From assembly GCF_002159175.1 (NCBI RefSeq), contig NZ_NFGZ01000004.1, positions 122,511-186,510 on the forward strand: a DNA stretch of 64,000 bases, read 5' to 3'. Position 1 is the first letter of the stretch, and each line of letters begins with the position of its first letter. Shown in pieces: positions 9,106-16,412 of this stretch. The DNA comes from Flavonifractor sp. An92. GTDB lineage: Bacteria; Bacillota; Clostridia; Oscillospirales; Oscillospiraceae. The notes beneath the pieces are model-generated. The model saw only the letters and a list, made by a program, of their open reading frames with translations, did no database searches and had not been told where the DNA came from. The translations under genes were made by a program, and so were the position numbers.

Positions 9106-9491
9106 TGCTGTGGCTGGAAGGCGTGGGCCTGGGTCTGGGCCTGCTGCTGGGGTTCCTGTGCCCCTGGACGGTGCCGGTGGACTGGTCCCTCTACGTGGCG
9201 GCCGGACTGCTGGCGGCGCTGGATTCGGCGCTGGGCGGCGCCCGGGCCCGCTTGAAGGGCCAGTTCAAGCTGGGGATCTTCCTCTCGGGCGCCATCGGAA
9301 ATGCCGCCATCGCGGTGTTTCTCACCTGGCTGGGGGACAAGCTGGGCATCCCGCTGTACCTGGCGGCGGTGGTGGTGTTCGGCACCCGCCTGTTCCAAAA
9401 CTTTGCAGAAATCCGAAGGGAACTATTGACCCCTAAGCAAAAGCGAGATAAAATAAAACAAGACGCAGCAGATCCGCAGGGAAGCGGATAA
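9105..9491 (+). CDS. sbp: Small basic membrane protein Sbp (DUF1290)
   Basis: The 128-residue product has three or four hydrophobic segments and the DUF1290 hallmark ALDSALGGARARL near residue 40. The family is found with DUF881 genes before ftsZ in Firmicutes and is thought to help division or envelope assembly; no reaction is known. Its ATG overlaps the upstream stop codon (TGATG at 9103-9107). The C-terminus is a soluble Lys/Asp/Gln-rich tail. Confidence 0.85.
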   Translation: MLWLEGVGLGLGLLLGFLCPWTVPVDWSLYVAAGLLAALDSALGGARARLKGQFKLGIFLSGAIGNAAIAVFLTWLGDKLGIPLYLAAVVVFGTRLFQNFAEIRRELLTPKQKRDKIKQDAADPQGSG

Positions 9492-9545
9492 ATTTGGAGT
9501 TTTCTACAACAGAATGTTGAATCGTATACATTAGGAGGAGCAGTT

Positions 9546-10736
9546 ATGGCGTTTGGACTGGATACCGGGCCGGATAACGTAGTTTCGATCAAGGTGATCG
9601 GCGTTGGCGGCGGCGGAAATAACGTGGTCAACCGGATGATTGAGACCGGCATGGAGGGTGTTGACTTTATCGCGGCCAACACCGACAAGCCGTTTTTGGA
9701 TGCCTCGAAGGCCACCTATAAAGTACAGCTGGGCGAGAAGCTGACCGGCGGCCGCGGCGCGGGCGCCGACCCCGAGAAGGGCCGCAAGGCCGCCGAGGAG
9801 AGCCGCGCCCAGATCTCCAAGACGCTGGAGAACACCGACATGGTGTTCATCACCGCCGGCATGGGCGGTGGTACCGGCACCGGCGCCGCCCCCATCGTGG
9901 CGGACATCGCCAAGGAGATGGGGCTGCTCACCGTGGGCGTGGTCACCAAGCCCTTCAACTTTGAGGGCCGCCGCCGTATGACCCAGGCGGAAAAGGGCAT
10001 CGAGGATCTGCGGGACAAGGTGGACAGCCTGGTCATCATCCCCAACGAGCGCCTGAAGTACGCCACCGATCAGAAGATCACCTTCCAGAACGCCTTTGAG
10101 ATCGCCGATGACGTGCTGCGCCAGGCGGTGCAGTCCATCTCGGACCTGATCAAAAAGACGGGCTTCATCAATCTGGACTTTGCCGACGTGTCCGCCGTCA
10201 TGAAGGACGCGGGCATGGCCCACATGGGCGTGGGCCGGGCCGCCGGCAAGAACAAGGCCGAGGAGGCCGCCAAGATGGCCATTTCCAGCCCCCTGCTGGA
10301 GACCTCCATCAACGGCGCCAAGGGCGTGCTGGTCAACGTGACCGGCTCCATGGACATCGGCCTGGACGAGGTGGACACTGCCGCCGGACTGGTGCAGCAG
10401 GCCGCCCACCCCGACGCCAACATCATCTTCGGCGCCGCCTTTGACGAGACCCTGGAGGACGAGATCCGGGTCACCGTCATCGCCACCGGCTTTGAGGACA
10501 ACTACCCCGGCGCCATTTCCAGCACCCCCTTCACCACCGCCGGTGCCAAGAAGTCCGAGCAGGCCGCCGCCACCGCTGCGGAGGCTCCCGCTCCCACCGC
10601 CGCTCCCGCGCCTGCCGCGGCCCCCGCGGGCGAGTTCCAGCCCACCGTCAGCACCACCACCTCCAGCGACTTGGATGAGGGCGTGGATGACGACGGCTGG
10701 GGCCAGATCTTTGAGATTTTCAACAAGAAGCGCTGA
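9546..10736 (+). CDS. ftsZ: Cell-division GTPase FtsZ
   Basis: Tubulin-like GTPase forming the Z ring. The 396 residues contain GVGGGGNN near the N-terminus and the GTP-binding signature GGGTGTG at residues 107-113. A Pro/Ala-rich linker (about 325-365) leads to an acidic C-terminal peptide ending [11 protein letters not shown]. That end is unlike the common Bacillus DIPTFLR-type tail that docks FtsA and SepF, and ftsA is not in this cluster. AGGAGG lies just before ATG 9546, and a strong terminator follows, closing the cluster. Confidence 0.97.
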   Translation: MAFGLDTGPDNVVSIKVIGVGGGGNNVVNRMIETGMEGVDFIAANTDKPFLDASKATYKVQLGEKLTGGRGAGADPEKGRKAAEESRAQISKTLENTDMVFITAGMGGGTGTGAAPIVADIAKEMGLLTVGVVTKPFNFEGRRRMTQAEKGIEDLRDKVDSLVIIPNERLKYATDQKITFQNAFEIADDVLRQAVQSISDLIKKTGFINLDFADVSAVMKDAGMAHMGVGRAAGKNKAEEAAKMAISSPLLETSINGAKGVLVNVTGSMDIGLDEVDTAAGLVQQAAHPDANIIFGAAFDETLEDEIRVTVIATGFEDNYPGAISSTPFTTAGAKKSEQAAATAAEAPAPTAAPAPAAAPAGEFQPTVSTTTSSDLDEGVDDDGWGQIFEIFNKKR

Positions 10737-10764
10737 GCGTCGATTTGACCAACCGATCCATACG

Positions 10765-10802
10765 AAAAAGTGCCCGGCCCGCTGAGGGGCCGGGCACTTT
10801 TT
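10765..10802 (+). terminator. Intrinsic terminator after ftsZ
   Basis: GC-rich hairpin (arms about 10770-10780 and 10786-10796, loop GCTGAG) flanked by A5 on the left and T5 on the right, so it could also work in reverse. It ends the division cluster. Confidence 0.9.
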
Positions 10803-10806
10803 ACCC

Positions 10807-10835
10807 TTGCAATCCCGCCTGGGGCGGGTTATAAT
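10807..10835 (+). promoter_or_regulatory. SigA-type promoter of the corA leader
   Basis: TTGCAA at 10807-10812, a 17-base spacer, then TATAAT at 10830-10835. Transcription would begin near 10842, giving a leader of about 290 bases before the transporter gene. Confidence 0.8.
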
Positions 10836-10908
10836 GAGTAGCGTGGTGTGGGGTTTGCCAGCCCCAAGGCGGGATCTCCGCCGCCATGTTTGACCAAAAA
10901 GGAGTGAT

Positions 10909-10953
10909 ATGCGCCGTGAGCAGCGACCCTGGGAGTCGAAAACGAATGAATGA
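10909..10953 (+). CDS. Putative leader peptide 1 (14 residues)
   Basis: ATG at 10909 follows AAAAAGGAG with a short spacer, one of the best ribosome sites in the region, and reads MRREQRPWESKTNE then TGA. The start lies inside the 5' arm of a predicted helix (10911-10916). It is not recognisable as any known peptide. It is supported only by the ribosome site, its place in the corA leader and its overlap with a second mini-ORF. Confidence 0.4.
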   Translation: MRREQRPWESKTNE

Positions 10954-10993
10954 CAGCAAGCGAGCGGCGCAGGACAGTGAGGCCGCGGGTTAA
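10946..10993 (+). CDS. Putative leader peptide 2 (15 residues)
   Basis: ATG at 10946 overlaps the end of leader ORF 1 (its stop is at 10951-10953) in a coupling arrangement. It reads MNDSKRAAQDSEAAG and stops at TAA 10991-10993, ten bases before the terminator helix. Acidic, Ala-rich product of unknown role; possibly only its translation matters. Confidence 0.35.
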   Translation: MNDSKRAAQDSEAAG

Positions 10994-11130
10994 CACCCGT
11001 GTCCCCGCGCGGTCTGTGTTGCCGCAGCGCCGGTGCTGTGCGTGTTGCGCACCGGTGCGAGACAAGACAACGCGCGGGTTTTTCATGCCCTTTTTTGGAG
11101 AACGGCCCGCCGGAAAGGCGTGATTTTCAG

Positions 11131-12054
11131 ATGCTTACCATCCACAAGACCATCAACGGAAAGATGACCCGGCTGGACACCATCCAGGACGGCTGCTGGG
11201 TCAACCTGACCTACCCCAGCGAGGATGAGCTGAACACCGTGGCCGCCACCCTGGCGGTGGAGCCCTCCTTCCTGCGGGCGGCTCTGGACGAGGAGGAGAC
11301 CTCCCGTATCGACACCGAGGAGGGCCAGACCCTCCTCATCATCGACGTGCCCGCCGTGGAGAAGGACGACCAGGTGGTGTACTCCACCCTCCCTCTGGGT
11401 ATCATCGTCACCGAGAAGCACATCATCACCGTCTGCCTGAAGGAATCCTCCATCATCAAGGACTTCCAGGACGGTCTGGTCCGCAATGCCGAGACCCAGA
11501 AGCGCACCAGCTTCATCCTCTATATGCTGCTGCGGGTGGCCAAGCGCTTCCTGCAGTACCTGAAGCAGATCGACAAGATCTACAGCTATATGGAGCGCCA
11601 GCTCTACAAGTCCCAGCGCAACAAGGAGCTCATCCAGCTCCTGGACCTGGAAAAGTCCCTGGTTTACTTCAATACCTCGCTGAAGGCCAACGAGGTGACC
11701 CTGGAGAAGATCCTGCGCGGGCGCATCATCACCCTCTACGAGGAGGACCACGACCTGCTGGAGGACGTGCTCATCGAGGTGCGCCAGGCCATTGAGATGG
11801 CCAACATCTACTCCTCCATCATCTCGGGCATGATGGACGCCTTCGCCAGCGTCATCTCCAACAACCTGAACGTCATCATGAAGGTGCTGACCTCCATCAC
11901 CATCCTGCTGACCATCCCCAACATCGTGTTCGGCTTCTACGGCATGAACGTGGCGGGGCTGCCGCTGGATCAGTTCTGGTGGTTCCCGCTGGTCGTCGCC
12001 GCCGGTATCATCGGCGTGGTGGCCGTGGTGCTGAAAAAGATGGACCTCTTCTAA
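11131..12054 (+). CDS. corA: CorA-family divalent metal ion transporter
   Basis: Homopentameric Mg2+ (possibly Co2+/Ni2+) channel. The 307-residue protein has a soluble N-terminal domain, a long helical stalk (about 130-250) and two C-terminal membrane helices with the selectivity motif YGMN at residues 270-273. The C-terminus ends in the usual basic KKMDLF. ATG 11131 is preceded by GGAAAGG at a rather long spacing. Expression is probably set by the leader described just upstream. The exact ion cannot be read from the sequence. Confidence 0.9.
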   Translation: MLTIHKTINGKMTRLDTIQDGCWVNLTYPSEDELNTVAATLAVEPSFLRAALDEEETSRIDTEEGQTLLIIDVPAVEKDDQVVYSTLPLGIIVTEKHIITVCLKESSIIKDFQDGLVRNAETQKRTSFILYMLLRVAKRFLQYLKQIDKIYSYMERQLYKSQRNKELIQLLDLEKSLVYFNTSLKANEVTLEKILRGRIITLYEEDHDLLEDVLIEVRQAIEMANIYSSIISGMMDAFASVISNNLNVIMKVLTSITILLTIPNIVFGFYGMNVAGLPLDQFWWFPLVVAAGIIGVVAVVLKKMDLF

Positions 12055-12067
12055 ATACCGATCCCAA

Positions 12068-12106
12068 CCGGGCCCTGCGGAAGCTTCCGCGGGGCCCGGA
12101 TTTTTT
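12068..12106 (+). terminator. Terminator after corA, convergent with the GT2 gene
   Basis: Long hairpin 12068-12099 (CCGGGCCC arms with an inner GCGGAAG/TTCCGC stem) followed by T6 at 12101-12106. The T run touches the stop codon of the opposing gene. Confidence 0.88.
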
Positions 12107-13172
12107 AGGTTCGGGCGAAGAAGTCCAGATTGTAGCGGTAGGCCGGGTGGTCGGGGCGATAGGTCCCCGCCCGGCGGTTCCACGCCTCGGCCTCGGCGCG
12201 CTGTCCCAGGTGATGGCAGCACAGGCAAAGCTGGATGCAGGGGAGGAAGCCGTGGCAGTCGGGGAGGCAGAAGGCCCCGCTGCGGGGGTCACAGGGGTGT
12301 TTCAAAGCCTCCTGATACCACGCTGCGGCCCGGACGTAATCCCCCTGGTCCAGCAGGAGCTTTCCCAGGTCGCAGCACACCTCCGCCCGGGGGCCGTCGA
12401 AGGCCAGGCTCTCCAGCAGGGCCCGTCGGGCCTGCCGGGGCCGCTCCAGCGCCAGATAGCACTGGGCCAGATTGCGGCAGGCCTCGATGTTGTTCTCCTT
12501 CCAGCCCCAGCCTACGGTGAGGAAGTCCTCCAGCACCTTCACAGCCTCCTCAAAGCGGCCGTGGGCGGCCAGCTCCCGGCCGTAGTAGAACTGTTCCCGG
12601 GGGGAGAGATTGCGCCCCCGAGAGAGCACCCCCTCCAGGATGCGCAGATTGCGGTCCGGGTCGCTTGGCCGGAGTTTTTGGTGGGTGACCGCGGCGTCGG
12701 TGTAGACCACCTCTCCCACCGGCGCGATGCACTCGTGGACCGCCCCCTCCCAGCGCAGATGGGGGGCGTTGCGGACGATGCGCTCCCGGCAGTAGGTGAG
12801 CAGGGGCGCGCCCTTCTCGTCCAGCCCCGCGTGATAGGGGGCCATCACCACGTCGGGGCCGGGGAGCACGTCCCGCTTGAGGGCCAGAAAGGCCTCCCGG
12901 TCGGCGGGGAGGAGGACGTCGTCGGCGTCCAGCCACATGCAGTAGGACATGGTGGCCTGCTGGAAGGAGAAGTTGCGGGCGGCGGCAAAGTCGTCCCGCC
13001 AGGGGAAGAAGTGGACGTGCTCGGTAAAGCGCCGGGCGATGTCCACGGTGGCGTCGGTGGAGCCTGTGTCCACGATAATGAGCTCGTCGTAGAGCCCGGC
13101 GGCGCTCTCCAGGCACCGCGCCAGCACGTCCTCCTCATCCCGGACGATGAGGCAGAGGGAAAGGGTATCCAT
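12105..13172 (-). CDS. Glycosyltransferase family 2 protein with TPR-like C-terminus
   Basis: 355 residues. The N-terminal half is a GT-A fold with LCLIVRDEED at 7-15, VDTGSTD at 34-40 and the metal-binding DADD at 82-85. The C-terminal half (from about 200) is helical, with TPR-like pairs rich in Ala, Leu, Tyr and Cys. This architecture is common in Clostridia for cytoplasmic sugar transferases of unknown acceptor, sometimes acting on peptides (SunS-like). The start is the ATG at 13172, with GGAGG just upstream, rather than an in-frame extension to 13253. It stands alone, divergent from the symporter gene. Confidence 0.82.
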   Translation of the reverse strand: MDTLSLCLIVRDEEDVLARCLESAAGLYDELIIVDTGSTDATVDIARRFTEHVHFFPWRDDFAAARNFSFQQATMSYCMWLDADDVLLPADREAFLALKRDVLPGPDVVMAPYHAGLDEKGAPLLTYCRERIVRNAPHLRWEGAVHECIAPVGEVVYTDAAVTHQKLRPSDPDRNLRILEGVLSRGRNLSPREQFYYGRELAAHGRFEEAVKVLEDFLTVGWGWKENNIEACRNLAQCYLALERPRQARRALLESLAFDGPRAEVCCDLGKLLLDQGDYVRAAAWYQEALKHPCDPRSGAFCLPDCHGFLPCIQLCLCCHHLGQRAEAEAWNRRAGTYRPDHPAYRYNLDFFART

Positions 13173-13280
13173 GGGCCACCTCCAAACGGGTTTGCCCCAT
13201 CCTATGCACCGGGAGGCCCCAGGTTTCCGGCATGGTGGGGGCAGGAGGCGCATACCCTCCCAGAAAGGGAGGTGAGGAGG

Positions 13281-14636
13281 ATGCTCACACTGGAGCGGGC
13301 GGCGGATGCCCTGTGGAACCCGTGGCTGCTGGGGCTTTTTCTCGTGACCGGGCTCTGGTACTCGGTGCGCACCGGCTTTTTCCAGCTCTTTGGCCTGAAA
13401 ACCTGGCTGAAAGCCACGGTGGGGAGCCTTTTCACCCGGAAGAAAAGCGGCGGGGGCGGCCTGAGCCAGACCCAGGCCCTGGCTACCGCCCTGGCCTCCA
13501 CCATCGGCACCGGCAGCATCGCCGGCGTGGCCACCGCCGTCGTGCTGGGGGGCCCTGGGGCGGTCTTTTGGATGTGGGTATCAGCGGTGCTGGGGATGAT
13601 GACCGGGTGCGCCGAAAAGACCCTGGCGGTGGCCTACCGGGAGCGGGGAGAGGACGGCGGCTGGCAGGGAGGACCCATGTGCTACATGGCCCGAGGGCTC
13701 CACAGCCCTGTGCTGGCGGCGTGCTTCTGCCTGTGCTGCCTGGGGTCCTCGCTGGCGGGGGGAAATCTGGTCCAGGCCAACTCCATCGCCACCGCTCTGG
13801 AGGCCGCCTGGGGCTGTCCCAGGCTGGCGGTGGGGGTCCTTACCGCGCTGGCCTGCGGGGCGGTGATCTGGGGCGGCGTGGGCCGCATCGGCAAGGTCAG
13901 CGAGAGTCTGGTACCCCTGATGGCCTTCCTCTTTCTGGCGGGGGGCTGCGCGGTGCTGTGGACACAGCGGACGTATTTGCCGGACGCTTTCCGGGCCATT
14001 CTGGAGGGGGCTTTCCGGCCCGCCGCGCCGGTGGGGTATGTGGCCGCCTCCGCCATCCGCTACGGGGTGGCCCGGGGCGTGTTCACCAATGAGGCGGGGA
14101 TGGGCTCCTCTGCCATGGCCCACGCCGCTGCCCGGGTGGAGGACCCGGCGGAGGAGGGCATGTGGGGCATCCTGGAGGTGGGAGTGGCTACGCTGCTGGT
14201 ATGTACCGTGACCGCGCTGGTGATCCTCACCACGGGCGTTTATGACCCCCTGACCGCCGGGACGGCCCTCCAGGAGGGGCATGTGCCGGAGGGGATGCTG
14301 GGGGCGCCCCTGGCCGCCCGGGCCTTCTCCACGGTGCTGGGGCAGTGGGGGACGGCCCTGGTGGCGGTGTGCCTGCTGCTCTTTGCCTTCACCTCCCTGG
14401 TGGGGTGGAGCTACTACGGCGAGCGGTGCCTCCACTGGCTCACCGGCGGGACCAGGGGGCGGACGGCCTACCGGGCGGTGTGCCTGCTCGCCATCGTGGC
14501 GGGGAGCACCGGGGAGCTGGGGGCGGTGTGGCAGCTGGCGGACCTGTGGAATGGGCTGATGGCGCTGCCCAATTTGCTGGCGCTCCTGCTGCTCACCCCG
14601 AAGGCGCTGGAGCTGCTGCTGCAGTGGGTCCGATAA
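13281..14636 (+). CDS. Sodium:alanine/glycine symporter (AGCS family)
   Basis: Polytopic membrane carrier that brings in alanine or glycine with Na+ (or H+). The 451 residues have about ten hydrophobic helices and AGCS hallmarks: GTGSIAGVATA near residue 78, then GGPMCYM and VFTNEAGMGS. The frame is open for 1.3 kb upstream, but ATG 13281 is preceded by GAGGTGAGGAGG and matches the family N-terminus. No separate terminator lies between its stop and repeat copy A, which may serve as one. Substrate is inferred from the family. Confidence 0.88.
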   Translation: MLTLERAADALWNPWLLGLFLVTGLWYSVRTGFFQLFGLKTWLKATVGSLFTRKKSGGGGLSQTQALATALASTIGTGSIAGVATAVVLGGPGAVFWMWVSAVLGMMTGCAEKTLAVAYRERGEDGGWQGGPMCYMARGLHSPVLAACFCLCCLGSSLAGGNLVQANSIATALEAAWGCPRLAVGVLTALACGAVIWGGVGRIGKVSESLVPLMAFLFLAGGCAVLWTQRTYLPDAFRAILEGAFRPAAPVGYVAASAIRYGVARGVFTNEAGMGSSAMAHAAARVEDPAEEGMWGILEVGVATLLVCTVTALVILTTGVYDPLTAGTALQEGHVPEGMLGAPLAARAFSTVLGQWGTALVAVCLLLFAFTSLVGWSYYGERCLHWLTGGTRGRTAYRAVCLLAIVAGSTGELGAVWQLADLWNGLMALPNLLALLLLTPKALELLLQWVR

Positions 14637-14646
14637 TCTGTTTTTT

Positions 14647-15025
14647 CGGGAAGCCCGGAGGACTTGCGCTCGCCGCGCAGGCCGCCTACTCGGCGGGAGC
14701 ACCGCTTTCTTTGCAAAGAAAGCGGTGGGAAAGAAAGCCCAGAGGGGGGATACCCCCCTCTGGACTCCCCCAAAGCGCATCCCGGCTTTCATTCTTCTGC
14801 GGCGGTATTTCCAAAGTGCGGCGTGGCCAATTCCGGGCTTTCCGCCTATCCGGAAAGCGTTGTACTGCGGCAAAAAACGGGGCGGCCCCTTGAAAGGCCG
14901 CCCTTTTGGAGGGGAGTGGAGAGGGGAACGAGAAGTTCCCCTCTCCGCCTTTTCTTTCCCCGATTTCTTTTCGCGAAAAGAAATCGGGCTCCCGCTGAGC
15001 AAGCGGCCCGTGCGGCGAGCACACC
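14647..15025. repeat. Structured inverted-repeat element, copy A
   Basis: Fills the noncoding gap between the symporter and the lipoprotein gene. It is very similar to copy B (21981-22375) along its length. Both carry, in order: a terminal arm with GCGCTCGCCGCGCAGG, a perfect palindrome (about 14700-14727), a C6/G6-type hairpin (about 14739-14764), a GGCGGCCCC/GGCCGCCC hairpin (about 14881-14905), an AGAGGGGAAC/GTTCCCCTCT hairpin (about 14921-14946), and a TTTCTTTT/AAAAGAAA hairpin (about 14963-14985). The right end repeats the left end inverted but is diverged after GCGGCGAGC. No convincing ORF, no transposase. Confidence 0.85.
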
Positions 15026-15035
15026 TTCCCCGCTC

Positions 15036-15386
15036 TTAGTTAAGAGCGTTTTTCACGCCGTTGCCGATGTCCCGGGCGGCATTGCCCACGCCCTCAGCGG
15101 CGTCCCGGACCAGCTGGCCCGCATCGTCGGCGGCGTAGCGGGCGGCCTTGCCCATGTCATCCGCCGCGTTCTCCATGGGGCTGCTGGTGTCGGGCGAGGT
15201 GTCAGGGGTCACGTCCGGCGTCACATCCGGAGTCATATCGGGGGTGTTGTCGGGCGTCGTGTCCGGGGTGACCATGGGCGTGTTCATCGGCGTGGTCGTG
15301 GGCGTGGTGGTGTTGCTGCCGAAGCAGCCCGTCAGGATCAGGACCAGCCCGCAGGACAGGGCGCACAGGATCAGAATTCGTCTCAT
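15036..15386 (-). CDS. Small Thr/Pro-repeat lipoprotein, function unknown
   Basis: 116 residues. A basic start and hydrophobic core end in the lipobox LTGC (C21), so it is probably lipid-anchored outside the cell. Residues about 25-70 are a low-complexity TPD/TPM repeat region, and the last 45 residues form an amphipathic helix-like segment with repeated AARDIG/AADDAG elements, recalling small stress (YtxH/LEA-like) proteins. GGAGA precedes the ATG. The stop codon lies about ten bases from repeat copy A. I do not recognise a named family. Confidence 0.7.
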   Translation of the reverse strand: MRRILILCALSCGLVLILTGCFGSNTTTPTTTPMNTPMVTPDTTPDNTPDMTPDVTPDVTPDTSPDTSSPMENAADDMGKAARYAADDAGQLVRDAAEGVGNAARDIGNGVKNALN

Positions 15387-15489
15387 AACAAAGTCTCCTC
15401 TTCGGTGGGTATTTCCATGGGAAGTCGCCGAGACTAGCGTGCCACGCAGCCGGGCGCTTTATGCGTTTTGTTTCATCGGAAAAAAGGGC

Positions 15490-15518
15490 TTGCAATTTGA
15501 GGAGAAGTATGGTATATT
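15490..15518 (+). promoter_or_regulatory. Promoter of the fur/perR-like gene
   Basis: TTGCAA at 15490-15495, 17 bases, TATATT at 15513-15518. It lies directly before an AT-rich imperfect inverted repeat. Confidence 0.75.
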
Positions 15519-15520
15519 CC

Positions 15521-15541
15521 TAATAACAGTAATGGTTACTA
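15521..15541 (+). promoter_or_regulatory. Candidate PerR/Fur-type operator
   Basis: TAATAAC, 7 bases, GTTACTA: 6 of 7 positions are symmetric. It lies just after the -10 box, in an unusually AT-rich patch. The site suggests autoregulation but does not match the 7-1-7 PerR box exactly. Confidence 0.4.
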
Positions 15542-15564
15542 ATAAGAGAAGAAGGGGGCCTGCC

Positions 15565-15966
15565 ATGAACGGCAAACGCTATTCGCGCCAGCGTGAGCTC
15601 ATCTATCAGGCACTGATGGACACGACGGAGCATCCCACTGCGGAGATGGTCTACCAGTGGCTCAAACCGGAGAATCCCAGTCTGAGCCTGGGCACCGTGT
15701 ACCGCAACCTGAATCTCCTGGCCAACGAGGGCCGGATCACCCGCATGGCGTTCCCGGTAGAGCGCTATGATGGCAATACGAAGCCCCATTGCCATTTCCG
15801 CTGCGACAAGTGCGGCGGCGTATACGATCTGGATCTGCCCTACTGCCGGGAGCTGGATGAAAAGGCGGACGGCGCCAGTGAACACCAAATCGAAGGACAT
15901 GAGCTGATCTTCCACGGCTGCTGCGCCCGGTGCCGGGCCGCGGAGGAACTGGCCAAAACATCCTGA
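15565..15966 (+). CDS. perR: Fur-family transcriptional repressor, PerR-like
   Basis: 133 residues: winged helix (about 5-75, with SLGTVYRNLNLL as recognition helix) and a C-terminal metal domain with the structural zinc cysteines C80/C83 and C120/C123, plus the His cluster H75, H77, H112. Start at ATG 15565 after AGAAGGGGG. The gene heads a cluster with superoxide reductase and rubrerythrin, the classic PerR regulon of anaerobes, so a peroxide-sensing role is more likely than iron or zinc sensing. That is inference from context. Confidence 0.82.
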   Translation: MNGKRYSRQRELIYQALMDTTEHPTAEMVYQWLKPENPSLSLGTVYRNLNLLANEGRITRMAFPVERYDGNTKPHCHFRCDKCGGVYDLDLPYCRELDEKADGASEHQIEGHELIFHGCCARCRAAEELAKTS

Positions 15967-15987
15967 CAGAACAAAGGAGGAAGCAAG

Positions 15988-16374
15988 ATGGAATTCAAGC
16001 TCTATCGCTGTGCCCACTGCGGCAATGTGGTCTGGAAAGTGGTTGACAAGGGTGTGCCCGTCATCTGCTGCGGAGAGCTCATGAGCGAGTGGAAGCCCAA
16101 CACCGCCGACGGCGCGCTGGAGAAGCACGTCCCCGTGGTGGAGCGCAAGCCCCACGGCAGCGGCAGCACGGTCACCGTGAAGGTGGGCGAGGTGGCCCAC
16201 CCCATGCTCCCCGAGCATTACATCACCTTCATCGCGGCGGTGGACGGCGATACCGTCACCCTCCGCTTCCCCAAGCCCGGCGACGCGCCGGAGCTGCGGA
16301 CCTTCACCAGCTCGGAAAAGGTGGAGGCCTATGAGATCTGCAACCTGCACGGATTCTGGAAAGGCGAGGGTTGA
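15988..16374 (+). CDS. Desulfoferrodoxin / superoxide reductase (two-iron type)
   Basis: Reduces superoxide to hydrogen peroxide in the cytoplasm without making oxygen. The 128 residues have an N-terminal desulforedoxin Fe site (C8, C11, C27, C28) and the catalytic Fe(His)4Cys domain with EKH at 45-47, H71, H77, C118 and H121. AAAGGAGG precedes the ATG, 21 bases after the regulator. Co-transcription with the Fur-type gene and rubrerythrin gives a superoxide-to-peroxide-to-water path. Confidence 0.95.
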   Translation: MEFKLYRCAHCGNVVWKVVDKGVPVICCGELMSEWKPNTADGALEKHVPVVERKPHGSGSTVTVKVGEVAHPMLPEHYITFIAAVDGDTVTLRFPKPGDAPELRTFTSSEKVEAYEICNLHGFWKGEG

Positions 16375-16412
16375 TTTCAACCCCGATCTGAATTAGAAAG
16401 GAGATCATATTT

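Larger units (their letters stand above)
10842..11083 (+). promoter_or_regulatory. Structured 5' leader with attenuator upstream of corA-type gene
   Basis: This accounts for the roughly 390-base stretch between ftsZ and the next gene. It holds small hairpins at about 10855-10870 and 10868-10885, a helix pairing 10911-10916 with 10965-10970, two overlapping mini-ORFs, and then a large terminator. The terminator pairs 11004-11011 with 11071-11078, has an inner GCGCCGGTGC/GCACCGGTGC stem, and ends in T5 at 11079-11083. Layout suggests conditional termination. It does not match the M-box, yybP-ykoY or other riboswitch consensus sequences that I can recall. Confidence 0.6.

Noticed and set aside
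10842..10998. Known riboswitch (M-box, yybP-ykoY, NiCo, cobalamin) upstream of corA
   Set aside because: None of the core consensus sequences I can recall is present; a GGACAG and a GAGTAGCG match short parts of NiCo and yybP-ykoY only. A covariance-model scan would decide.
11979..14636. A single 885-codon open frame on the plus strand
   Set aside because: Only the part from 13281 has a ribosome site and AGCS homology; the upstream part is the antisense of the GT2 gene and stays open because of high GC.
15387..15470. SigF/SigG-type sporulation promoter for the small lipoprotein (GCATA then GGCACGCTA on the minus strand)
   Set aside because: Spacing and -10 pattern do not fit the consensus well enough.
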